Of a stretch of 64,000 nt of DNA, positions 53,960 through 64,000 are shown piece after piece. Source of the stretch: Hydractinia symbiolongicarpus (Eukaryota > Cnidaria > Hydrozoa > Anthoathecata > Hydractiniidae); NCBI RefSeq assembly GCF_029227915.1, contig NC_079877.1, positions 26,003,851-26,067,850 on the forward strand, given 5' to 3'. The position numbers were made by a program, and so were the translations under genes. Each line of letters begins with the position of its first letter. The first letter of the stretch is position 1. The notes below the pieces were generated by a model. The model made no database searches. It saw only the letters and a program-made list of their open reading frames with translations, and was not told the DNA's origin.

Positions 53960-55637
53960 TGCTGATATGTTGGTTGTGGCTCCAGGTGAAGGAAAAAAAC
54001 CATTATCCATCATCAGTGATAAAAATTGTGAAGAACTGGCACATCCTCACCTGTTTCCTACTGGTAAATTTGGTTATAATGTGGAACGTCTTACAAAGCT
54101 GAGTCCTACTAAGTGTTTTAACCAGTGTTTACTTAATTATTCGCAAAGATTTACATCTAATGCTGACTATATATTTTATGCCCATCATGTTATTCAGCAA
54201 CTTAATTTAAAAAGCAGTATAAATATTTCCATGAAAAAATTATGTGGTAATAATGTAACTGCTGGTATTTTCACTGCAAATTTCAAGGAAACTCTAAAGT
54301 CTTTCAGAGCTAATGAAAAAGCTTTTAACTTTATGAATACTATCAAAGGTACACCTGCTTACTAGAAAAACATTTTTCATGAAGTTTTAGCTATGGCAAA
54401 ACAATTAGGAACATCAACATTTTTTTAACATTGTCCTGTGCTGACCTGCGTTGGAACGAACTTGTGTTCATATTATTAAAACTCGATGCTTATTAATCTC
54501 ACAAAAGATGATTTTGAGAATATGGACTACATGGAGCGGTGTAGAATTTTGAACATGAACCCTGTTTTGGTAAGACGAAATTTTCAATACCGAGTGGAAT
54601 TTTTTTTCAAAGAGATCGTTCTCGATGGACCACGTGGTAAAGTTAAGTATAATGTGATTCTTGTAGCATTTAAAGTTAGAGGTAGTCCCCATGGTCATGT
54701 ATTTTTATGGATTGTTGATGCACCAGTATTAACAAAAAAACAAAACAAGGAGGAATACATCAGCTTTGTTGATAATATTATAAGAGCAGATCTTCCAGAC
54801 TCTGAGACAGAACCAGAGTTATTTCGTGCTTTAAAATGTTCCTGATTCATTCCCATTCTAAAACTTGTTAAAAATATAAGAAGAGTGTATGTTGGTTTAA
54901 TTTTGAACATTTTTTCACAGATGAAACAATAGTAGCTGAACCTTTTAGTGATAAAATGTCTCTGCGTGCAGGGAAGATATATTGTCAAAGAGAGAAGAAA
55001 TACTGAGCAAAGTCAAAGATTATATAAATTGCAACCTTTTTTGTAAGAAAAGAAATATCATTGATCCTCAAAGTGAGAATTTTGAACCTCCAGAAAGCAT
55101 ACCTGGTACACTGGAAATTTTAGACATTTCAGAGAGTGAATACTATAACGCCCTTTCTATATCATCAGATTCGAATTTCCAAGTTCATTTACGGCGCCCT
55201 CCCAATTCGTGTTTTGTGAATAGCTATTTTTTTCAGAGGGAATTCTTGCATGGCAAGCAAACATCGACTTGCAGCCGGTTTTTAATCACTATGAAGCAAT
55301 AACATACATGTGTAAGTATCTTTCCAAATCATAAGATGAATGTTCGCGTGCAATGAAGCAAGCATTGTCAGAGGCACGTGAAAATAGCGACAACAAATAT
55401 GAACAAATGATTAAAATTACAAACGCATTTTCAAATCATAGGGAAAACTCTGTGCAAGAAGCAGTGTATCATTTAATGCCTGAATTGCGGGTTCGAAAAA
55501 CATTTCCTAAAGTAATCTGTGGAAATAGTAATTTACCAGAAGACGGTTTAGAATGTGCGAAAGTAAGACAGAACTTAAAGACCTACCTGATGGCAGTGTT
55601 GATATATTTAAAACAACCATGCTTGATCGATATTTAA
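53960..55637 (+). pseudogene. Helitron Rep: helicase-like N domain, HUH and YxxxY motifs
   Basis: Begins with the HPHLFPTGKFGYN block of the Helitron-like N domain (about 54040-54090). The HUH relaxase motif is SPHGHVFLW (HGH at 54690-54698). The two-tyrosine motif YMCKY lies at 55305-55319, immediately before a TAA. HUH coordinates the metal and the tyrosines cleave and join DNA in rolling-circle transposition. Frames change at least at 54363, 54843 and 55300. Confidence 0.85.
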
Positions 55638-57550
55638 TCAGACCTGATACTTCTTTCAAAAGTGGTAAATATGCTGCTTTGGATAAAATGTGCTATGCAG
55701 AATTTTTAGTATTTTTTTATTTAGACACCATGACAACCAACCTTTAACTTTGAATGATGAGTCCATGGCAATTAATCACATTATTTCTACGTATCCATCA
55801 CCGATACCTTTCATGAATTCTAAACAAAAACTTAAGTGTCGTAAGGTTTGTGCTTGTTGTTTTTATACTGTCCTTTTCGTTTTGAATCTAATTTACTTGA
55901 TGATACTTACACGAAGAAGCTTAACCATGCAGGAGTTTTAAATATGGTCAATGTTAACAAACAAAAGTTAGAACCATATAGTGAGATTGTTGACAAAGCG
56001 TTTGCAACCTTTAGAGCTGACATGGACACTAATCAAGATCCATATGCACAACAGGAAAATGAAGAAGTTGACTTTTTTAGCATCAAAGGAGCAAGATGAC
56101 ACAGAAAATGGAACTGAACCAACTTGTTCCAACTTATCGTCTCTACCTAGAAACAGTATTGTTGTGGCATCAGACCAGGAGATTAATATAGATATCAGAT
56201 CTTTTAACGCTAAGCAACTTGAAGTATTTGAAACAGTGTTCACTTGGGCTGGAAAATTTATAAAAAATCGTAACTGCATTTCACCTACTGATGTTAAACC
56301 TCTGTCTATATTTTTAACTGGTGAAGGTGAATGTGGAAAGTCATATTTAATCAAAACTATTTACAAGTCTGTCACAAAATTAATAATATACAAAGGTAAA
56401 AATGTAGAACAGCAAAGACTCTGTCTTGTAGCTCCAACAGGTGTTGCTGCTGTGAGCATTGGAGGTACAATGTACATTCATGTTTTGGAATTCATGGGAA
56501 TTATTATGTCCCCCTTAGGTATAAAATGCAAACTTATTTACGAAAAAAATTAGCAGAGGTGTGTCTTATCATAATTGATAAAATTTCGATAGTTCAAATA
56601 TACTTCTTGTCAATAACCACCAAAGACTAATAGAAATATTTGGAGGAACAAGTCGGATTCCCTTTGCTGGAAAAAGCATGATAGTATGTGGTAATCTTTA
56701 TCAACTTCCCCCTGTCATGGGAAAGCGTGTTTGCTCAAATATGATGAATTTCTTGTAAGCATATTAAAGTTATGACATAACTTCAAGTTAGCTGAACTTA
56801 CAAAAGTTATGCGACAGAAAAGCGATGATGTTTTCATTGATTTTTTAAACAATATAAGAACTGCAAATCTCACACCAAAGGATGAAAACCTTTTGAAATC
56901 CAGGTTTATCAGTACGAATGATCACAACTATTCTGTTGATGCCCTTCATTTATTTGCAGAAAATGCGCCTGTTCCGAAACGTGTAAATGGTACTTTGTGT
57001 AAAATAAATGCTATTGATGAAATACCAAATGATGTACCATCTCATATTATTGATGAAGCTTTGAATAGGAAACAAACTGATACTGGTGGTCTTACGAGAC
57101 AATTGGTTCTTAAAATTGGTGCCCAGGTCATACTAACTACAAACCTATGAATATTGATGATGGATTATTCAACGGGTGTATATGGACTAATTATGTTCCA
57201 AAAATAAATGTGAAATTTGAAAATGCTCAAACTGGTGTTTTTAAAATATCAAAAGAGAACTACGCAAAGCTGCACCAAGTTGTTCCAATTGGAAGGACTG
57301 ATACTGATATTTATGTGGTAAAAAGAAACCTGTCATCACCAGTTATCAAAAGAACTCAGTTTGCACTTAAGCTTTCTTGAGCTTGCACTGTTCATGAAGT
57401 TCAAGGTTTAAGTTTACTCAATGCTGTTATTAGTTTTGATTTATTCAGGTCAAGTCAATTCAATCCAGGCCAAATGTATGTTGCTGTGAGTTGTGTCACA
57501 TCTTTAGCTTGATTGTATTTAGTGTATATCGTGGAGAAGAATTTTTATAA
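55638..57550 (+). pseudogene. Helitron Pif1-type helicase, broken
   Basis: Walker A is GEGECGKS (56320-56343). LVAPTGVAAVSIGG follows, then a frame break, DKIS in place of DEIS near the Walker B position (56577-56590), GNLYQLPPV, and at the end VHEVQGLSL plus GQMYVAVS (57397-57500), the last Pif1 motif. At least five frame breaks or stops. Confidence 0.85.
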
Positions 57551-58220
57551 AATGTAAGAAATAATTTTTCCTACGAAGTGGTTGATGTCGTTATAAATAA
57601 ACCCTATTATCATGCACCTCGCGCGGAACAGAATATTTTTGGATATTCGTGCAGTCGTTAGCTGAGAGTCGAATATCTCAGGAGATATCCGATATCGAAT
57701 ATGTGCTCGAGATATTCGATAGTTTCTTCGGCATTTTATATTTCCTTTACACATATAGTTTCTTTGAAAAATTACATGGAAGTCAATGAGATGGAGAGTT
57801 AAAACTAATTAAAAATAAAAAAATTATCAAACAAAGGATGTATCATATCGCACTCCATCTTTTATTGTTCTCGATAGTAGTACACAAAGGATAAGCAATC
57901 AGATGGAGAGCTGAAAATAACTGAAGCGCGAACGTTTTAAAACAACAAGAAACAAGAACAACAAAAAAGACAAAAACAAAAACAAAACAAATTAAAATAA
58001 AATAAAATAAAATATTGAGAGGTTCTTCGCTTTAGAAAATGAATGGTGCATGATAAAACAGATATTCAGCGCGGTAAAATCGAATATCGTAATTATTAAG
58101 TCTCGCTTAGTTTATGTTGGACTCCACTGTGCGTCGTCGAATATCACAAGCTCGACTGAATAATTACGGATATCCGACTTTACCTTGTTGAATATCTGCT
58201 TAGGGTACACAAAATTAAAT
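57551..58220. other. Noncoding stretch rich in GATATTCG palindromes
   Basis: Clusters of GATATTCG/CGAATATC at 57636-57725 and 58070-58195 are in roughly inverted arrangement, suggesting a decayed foldback element of about 550 bp downstream of the Helitron. Borders not determined. Confidence 0.35.
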
Positions 58221-60080
58221 TAATGTTTACAAGTTGCCGTTTGAAATATATTCGATTCTTAAATTCGAAAACACTGCATTGTTATCATGCACGGCACGTT
58301 TGGGCAATGGGAGGGTTGCTGTATGCAATAGACTAAATAGCTAGTTTGGTATGATGCATTAGAAAATGTACGTTGTGGAAATTTTTCAATAACCTTTTTT
58401 GTGTGACTTAACGATTTTTTGTAATAGGTGGCATACTCTTTTCCCTGGTGTACTTCTGGCATGGTAGAGCAAGTACATAGTTTTAGCAGATTTATCCTTT
58501 TACATAACCGTTGTTAGACACCTTCGATTGTGTTAGAACTACCGCATTTTTATTTTTATTTATTTTTATTTTGTTGTTGGACGTGCTTATTTTTTGGATG
58601 TTTTGTTTCAACGGTTACAGATATAGAATAATGCAAATTGTGACTTATAAAAATTCAAGTGTTCTATGTTTTTATTTTGCACTCGTCATATAGACTCGGA
58701 GATTCAGTAGATTCTTTCACGGTACTTCGGCTATATATATGTATTTAATATCGAAGAGTCACTTTTGACATATTTTAGTGGGAAAAGACCTTTAAACGTT
58801 GCATGGCGGATTGCTAGAGAAAGATGAAAAATAAATATATCTCCTGGAGAACATCTCCTCTAAAAAGCTGCTTGTTAGTTCGGCTTAGCTTGTGAGTGGA
58901 AATAAAGAAGCTAGCTGGATATCACTCATGTGACGATTTTACTCAGAAACGCTTATCATATCAGGACAATACCTGACAAAAATGGCCGTAGTTTTCTCGC
59001 TGAAAACGCCATCATGAAAGCAAACTTTTTCGTCAGTATATTCTGCTTTTATGATAAGGGGGTAACACGAGGACAATAAAAGGAAGTAGCAATACAAACT
59101 ACCAACGTCCCGTATGAAAGAAATAGCCTTTTTACCGTAAATGTACCGTTATTTATTATTTTTATTACTTTTAAATAAATAAAATTAGACACCAAATCTA
59201 TGTACCATATCTATGTGATTTTTAGTCAACATAATATTTCTTAGAAATGTGATGGATAATTTTATTATCTCACTGACTGTGTTCTCTTCAAATCTTAACA
59301 CAGCCACCTTGTCACCAAAATCTTTATAAATATAAACTCGAACATTGACTTTCAACATTGGGTTTAGTACCCAAGAAGTAAGAAAATAAGTTCAACTTAA
59401 ATCCTCGATATATATTGCTAGCTAGCTAGCTAGCTACAATTCTGCAGGGAAAGGAAAAACAGAAATATGGTACTGGCTTTATCACTATCCACTTAACGTG
59501 ATACATCGACAACATTATTTGCTATTTTTGTTTACAAAAAACCCCGCGCGGGACAGAAAGAAATTTTTGCAAGACACTTAACGCGCAAAAATTATTTTTA
59601 GTCATTATCATAATAAATTACAAGCAATCATGTGACCAGCCTGTGCCTGGGCCTTTTTGCCGCTACTAAATAAATCGAAAAGGCAGAATACCTTGGGAAC
59701 GATGTTGGCAAATCAGTTAATCTATCTTGTCTTAGCAATTGACAACCACATTCTCTTCTAAACGCCTTCAACATCAACTATACCCTCCAGCCCACGTTTA
59801 TCACACTAAGGGAGATTTGTTATTTTTTTTCTTTTTTACGTGAGTTAGTCAAACAAGAAGAACAAAGTATGTGTGCATATGAGCTTTGTATTGTGATTAA
59901 AAATATATATATATATATTTTTAAACTTTAATTACAGGTGGTAAATTAACTAGTAGTTTTCTAACATCCTGAATATTTACGTTCCACTTTGATCTAATTA
60001 ACGCGACATTTCAAAATTTGAGTTAATTGTTTGCCTCCTTAACTTCATAGGAAGCGTGGATAAAGAAGAAATCAGTACTT
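58221..60080. other. Noncoding stretch, nothing recognised
   Basis: Contains (CTAG)n at about 59420-59436, and near 59690 a CCTTGGGAACGATG end of the short MITE family (about 59636-59706). No gene. Confidence 0.4.
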
Positions 60081-60986
60081 CTAGTGTTTCAACTTTCTAT
60101 CAAAAGCAGTTTTAGTGGTACTTCTAAAGACTACAGTGGTCTGTGATTCTACCCTTCTTGCTCTTGAACCATAAACAAACGTATCAAACACTGCATTTGT
60201 CAAGGTAATGAAGTATATCCATGGATCAATATAGCTCTGCTGAAATGCAGAATTGCTGTATATAAGTACATAGATATTCTTTAAACCTCCAGGCAAGTAA
60301 CATAAGATATAAACAAGAAGAATTTGCAACGCGATCTTGGCTGGTTTCTTATTTTTTGCTGCATGTTTGCTTGGACATACGTGAAGATACCTTTGAACGG
60401 TTAAATGACAAAACAGCATAAGAATAAACACTAGCACACCCCAAACTGTGGTTACAACTTTGTAAATACCATATAGAGATGGAAAAATGTAGTAAAAGAA
60501 TAACGGACTGAATATCCATAATACCCAGAATATAATCAACAAATAAACAAGCACTTTGTTAACGGGTTTTGTTTTGTATAAAAACGGTTTCATGACGGCC
60601 ACACACAAAGCCGCAGTGATGAATCCAATTGTTGTAATTGCCAATGTAGCACATACGTACCCGGTTATCAACCGGATCCTTAGCATCGTGCAATTTGGAA
60701 TTCCTTTATGATAACCTGTCAGAATAACTGCATATATAGGTAACGACACTATACCTGTTATTAAATCACATAAAGAAAGCATTACATACAAATCATTTGT
60801 CACTCGTTTTGAACTCTTCGAAAATTTTACAGACCATATAAATATACTGTTTATTGTCATTATAAAGAATATACATATCAAGCTTGCCCAACATGAAACG
60901 ATCAGATTCACTTTAGCGCTACTTGTTGACAACATTTCATATTTTGTAGAGGAACATCTGATAACACCACTACAGTTAGGATCCAT
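60081..60986 (-). CDS. Class A-type GPCR, divergent orphan
   Basis: Intronless, 301 residues, seven membrane segments, short N-terminus. N46 in TM1 and D74 in TM2 (LSLCDLITG) are present and C99 is the likely ECL1/TM3 cysteine. The DRY position reads AVMKPF: the Arg switch is missing but the following KPF block typical of class A remains. TM6 has CYLPGG rather than CWxP, and TM7 reads NAVFDTFVYG with Asp for the NPxxY Pro. Unrelated in detail to the tandem pair at 43974 and 49361. Several cnidarian-expanded GPCR families show such losses, so signalling may be atypical; ligand unknown. Confidence 0.85.
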   Translation of the reverse strand: MDPNCSGVIRCSSTKYEMLSTSSAKVNLIVSCWASLICIFFIMTINSIFIWSVKFSKSSKRVTNDLYVMLSLCDLITGIVSLPIYAVILTGYHKGIPNCTMLRIRLITGYVCATLAITTIGFITAALCVAVMKPFLYKTKPVNKVLVYLLIIFWVLWIFSPLFFYYIFPSLYGIYKVVTTVWGVLVFILMLFCHLTVQRYLHVCPSKHAAKNKKPAKIALQILLVYILCYLPGGLKNIYVLIYSNSAFQQSYIDPWIYFITLTNAVFDTFVYGSRARRVESQTTVVFRSTTKTAFDRKLKH

Positions 60987-62020
60987 GTTATACTAGCGAA
61001 ATATATGTAGATTTGAGATATCAGGTTTTTAACTCATAATATGAACAGTATTGTCACAAAGGTAACATTACGCAACCCTCAAGTTATTATATACACATTA
61101 ATTTTTCTTTTTATCATACTTAGCTATTTACATGTAAAGCTAATATTACTAGGAACTACACTAGCTAGCTATATGGTGCGTGAAGGGTGTTTTTTTTGAA
61201 ACATCTGCTAAAATATAAGCGGAAATAAAAACGTGAAAGGGTGATATTGAATCGCATCAATTTATAATACTTTATATCTTGTTTGCTTGTATCCTAAATA
61301 CACTTTAAAGGAACCTATTCACCCTTATTGATTAGCATATGGTTTTTCTTATATAATTTAAATTTCACAACAAATAATAGTACTCTAATTTTTTCAAATT
61401 TTTTGTTTTTTTTCCATCCGCCATATTTACCGGTTTTTTTGATCGAGTCGGCTAAATAGAACGCGTGAAATTAGATTTTATGAAATATCGGTCTCTATCG
61501 CATAAAAAGCCACTCTGGTCATAAAGAAACCCCACGATGATTGTTTTGTAAAATTATGTTGCAACTAAAAAGCTTTAGAAGTGATTTTAGTTTACTGGGA
61601 ATTAGATCGAGATGATTACGAAATAACATTGCATTTTAGCAAAAAATTGTATTTTAATTGTACGAATTTTCACGAGATTTACATTAATTTACAGACATTG
61701 TCTGTATGCGTAAATAGAACAAAAATTTAATCCAGATTTTGTGCATGTTTGGGTAAATAAAGAACTCTTGTGGTTGTTGTTTAAACCAGCCAATTAAAGT
61801 CAAAGTCAAAAAGCCATAGGAATAAAGTATTTGCCAGCTGCATGTAGCAGTAAACTTTTGTAGAGTTCAAAAGATTGGGGTATTTTTTCAGACAGACAAA
61901 GATTTTTGACCAAGGTGGGAATTTTAAGGTGGATACTGCCAATAAAAGGTTTTTATAATCATATTTTAAATTAATTTGATGAGAAGCACCAACAAATATG
62001 CAAAATAACTGAAAATGTTG
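60987..62020. other. Noncoding stretch, nothing recognised
   Basis: Promoter side of the GPCR and left flank of the Harbinger element. No supported frame. Confidence 0.4.
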
Positions 62021-62179
62021 AGGGTCCGTTACACGTAGCAAAGTTTGCAATAGCAAATAACATACAAGTACTTCTGCAAGTACTTGTACAAGCAGTTGTG
62101 CAAGTTTTTATACTTGCACAAGTTTTGTCGATTTCAAATAAAAAAAACAAATGTAAGTTTTTGCGCGCTCATTTTGAAA

Positions 62180-63552
62180 ATGGTTTGCGAACAAGAAGAC
62201 GTTGTTTTAATTCTGGCGCTATCGCTGGCAGTAAAAGTAAAGACAAGTCGGTGCAAAAAAAGAAAGCAACGCAAACGTTTTTGGGTGCGACCATGGTTAT
62301 TAGACAGACAAACGAAAGGGGCTTGCAATAGCATCCTTAGTGAATTAAGATTACAAGACACTGAACATTTCCGTTATTATCTTCGAATGAATACGGAAAC
62401 ATTTGTTGTAAGTAATTTTTTTTGTTGATCAAAGATTTTGTAGGACTGTGGTAGCGCATCTCACATAATAAGTCTCTTTTCTTTTAGGAACTACTGGAGA
62501 AAGTACGCCCATGCATCACCAAACAAACTACCTCTTGTCGGAAACCGATATCAGCAGAGGAGAAACTGTCAGTAACATTGCGATTTCTGGCTACTGGAGA
62601 GTCATGTCAAAGTCTGATGTACCAATTTCGCATGTCGGATAAAACCATTTCCCTTTTCGTACCTATAGTTGCCAGGGCGATTTATCGAGTTCTTAAGAAA
62701 GATTATTTACGTTTGCCACAAACGGAGGAAGAGTGGAAAGCGCTTTCAGATAAAATAAACTTGAAGTGGCAGTTTCCCAATTGCATAGGAGCTCTCGATG
62801 GAAAACATATTCCTATAAAGTTACCGCCGAACACTGGATCTACATTTTACAGCTATAAAGGATTCTATAGTATAGTTCTATTGGCACTTGTCGATAGTGA
62901 ATACAAATTTATCTACGTAGACGCTGGATGCCAAGGCCGTATTAGCGATGGTGGAGTTTTAAGAAATACAGAGTTATATCATTTATTGAGCAATGATAGG
63001 TTAGCCCTTCCACCTCCGAAGCAACTTCCACTGAGTGAAGATCCAGCGTGGGATTAGCTTGATTTGCCAGAAATACCTTACGTTATCGTTGGGGATGACG
63101 CATTCGCATTATCAAAAAATTTAATGAAGCCTTTTTCCAAAAACACGCTTTGTGATGCCGAACGAATTTTCAATTACCGGCTTTCAAGGTTTCGAAGAGT
63201 AAGTGAAAACGCTTTTGGTATTTTATCTGCTAGATTTAGAATCATCAACAGCACAATTAACCTTTCTCCGAGTAAAACCACGAGCCTCGTTATGGCCATC
63301 GTAGCGCTACACAATATGCTGATGACGAAGTCTAAAGACTCGTACGCACCAGTTGGTCTTGTCGACCAAGAAGATTTACTGACGAATCGAATCGTTCCTG
63401 GTCAATGGAGGGGAATGGCTGATGTCTCAAATGACTTACAAACTTGCGCACAGAGAAAAGCTAGTTCAAATGCAAAAGAAATACGTGATGTCTTTAAAGA
63501 TTATTTCATGGGCTCAGGTCAAGTATCTTGGCAATGGAATATGCTTGTATAA
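62180..63552 (+). pseudogene. Harbinger transposase (HARBI1-like), one nonsense codon
   Basis: Exon 1 62180-62407 and exon 2 62488-63552, with an 80 bp GT/AG intron (GTAAGT...TTTTAG), joining in frame over 429 residues plus one internal stop. N-terminal region: RLQDTEHFRYYLRMN and LSVTLRFLATGESCQSLMYQ. DDE nuclease: first D in GALDGKHI, second in VIVGDDAF, E in RRVSENAFGIL, then the C-terminal MAIVALHNM. The only lesion seen is TAG at 63055-63057 between DPAWD and LDLPEIPYV, cutting the protein before the second catalytic residue. HARBI1 N-terminal homology to the fragment at 6636-6956 is clear. Recently inactivated, a segregating null, or a sequence error. Confidence 0.88.
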
Positions 63553-63656
63553 TTGTCTTAAATCTTTACAGAAAACACTACGGGTAGCTAGCTACAAAAG
63601 TTTGTATAAATACAACAAAACCGTTTTTTATATAAAGTCTATACCATAAGTGAAAG

Positions 63657-63992
63657 TTAATTGTTGTTGTAATTACTGTTGTAAACCTGGAAACCGTAGT
63701 AGTTGAAACGCGATGGAAGTGAGATATCGGAATCTTCTGAGTTACTAGGTGATAATTCTTGGCTGATAGCATTTGTTGTTCTCCCAGTTTGAATTCTCTC
63801 AGGACCGCGGAAAGTACCAGTTTGGTGGCCTCCATTGTAGTTGAAGGGTGACGAAGTTGAAGGAACGGTCGTCAGTTGTTTATTCTGAAACCTTGCGTCA
63901 AACAGAAGCTGTTGTATTTGAAGTTTACACTTTTCTCGGGTGTACATATTTTCTATATCAAGCAAATTCTTGGAAATCATTTTACCAAACAA
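63657..63992 (-). CDS. Harbinger second gene, C-terminal part (Myb/MADF-type DNA-binding partner)
   Basis: Open frame of 111 codons, possibly continuing beyond the window; stop at 63657-63659. It starts with KMISKNLLDIENMYTREKCK, a C-terminal helix like those after MADF/Myb-like domains in Harbinger partner proteins, and then a Ser/Asn-rich tail. In Harbinger elements this protein carries the transposase to the nucleus and binds the ends. Convergent with the transposase, 104 bp apart. The DNA-binding domain itself is off the window, so the call rests on position and tail. Confidence 0.6.
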   Translation of the reverse strand: MFGKMISKNLLDIENMYTREKCKLQIQQLLFDARFQNKQLTTVPSTSSPFNYNGGHQTGTFRGPERIQTGRTTNAISQELSPSNSEDSDISLPSRFNYYGFQVYNSNYNNN

Positions 63993-64000
63993 TTGTTCTT

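Larger units (their letters stand above)
52041..57550 (+). mobile_element. Decayed Helitron (rolling-circle transposon)
   Basis: Remnants in Helitron order on the plus strand: an upstream frame with a 2A-like motif and a peptidase-like segment, a Lys/Tyr-rich repeat region, a zinc-finger-like cysteine region, the Helitron helicase-like N domain, an HUH relaxase, a two-tyrosine motif, and a Pif1-family helicase up to its last motif near 57500. Many stops and frame changes make it inactive. Termini (5' TC, 3' CTRR hairpin) were not identified. Confidence 0.88.
62021..64000. mobile_element. PIF/Harbinger transposon, right end beyond the window
   Basis: Holds a spliced transposase gene (plus strand) and the 3' part of a convergent second gene (minus strand), the standard two-gene Harbinger layout. 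The left terminus is probably near AGGGTCCGTTACACG (62021), followed by CAAGTACTTG-type subterminal repeats. This cannot be confirmed because the matching right end is off the window. Confidence 0.75.

Noticed and set aside
1-64000. CRISPR arrays, bacterial operons, riboswitches
   Set aside because: The window is intron-bearing animal DNA; none of the repeats has a repeat-spacer structure.

Overview
The window looks like nuclear DNA of a hydrozoan cnidarian, plausibly Hydractinia or a relative. It is AT-rich, genes have introns with GT/AG borders, H2B histones carry SPKK-type N-terminal repeats (known from the Hydractinia male germline), histone mRNAs end in the metazoan 3' stem-loop, and there are an animal-type PH-domain formin, an RPB8 (POLR2H) gene and class A GPCRs. 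Mobile DNA is dense. The species call is an inference.

Layout. 1-0.75 kb: last exon of an unidentified gene. 2.7-5.6 kb: three H2B genes. Two SPKK-type copies form an inverted duplication around a third, divergent H2B that sits behind six tandem E2F-like sites. 6.3-7.25 kb: a 949 bp Harbinger element with intact ends and a TTA target duplication. 7.3-13.2 kb: the most interesting locus, a nine-exon gene for a 976-residue RAG1-like recombinase (zinc N-terminal domain, C3HC4 RING, D-D-E core with the CxxC / HxxxxH zinc ligands). It is flanked by inverted repeats that begin CAC, carry the same sequence blocks at spacings differing by 10 bp, and abut a 4 bp CCCA direct repeat. 14.0-20.3 kb: a 3,135 bp tandem duplication that leaves a truncated copy of a formin next to the full two-exon gene (18.3-24.4 kb, minus strand). 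26.2-32.8 kb: POLR2H in three exons, its 5.3 kb first intron filled by a SINE and a decayed LINE. 36.0-38.8 kb: a Tigger/pogo transposon with a frameshifted transposase and a divergent HIRAN-domain gene inside the same terminal repeats. 39.4-39.8 kb: a 22 bp minisatellite. 44.0-50.6 kb: two paralogous GPCRs in tandem, with a Tigger MITE and a repeat between them. 52.0-57.6 kb: a decayed Helitron. 60.1-61.0 kb: a third, unrelated GPCR. 62.0 kb to the end: a Harbinger transposon with one nonsense codon in its transposase and its second gene running off the window.

The housekeeping genes (H2B, POLR2H, formin) are separate transcription units with no operon logic. The rest is mostly an archive of transposition by RAG1-like, Harbinger, Tigger, Helitron, LINE/SINE and small foldback elements. 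All calls come from reading translations, splice sites and repeat borders by eye; no database search was possible.
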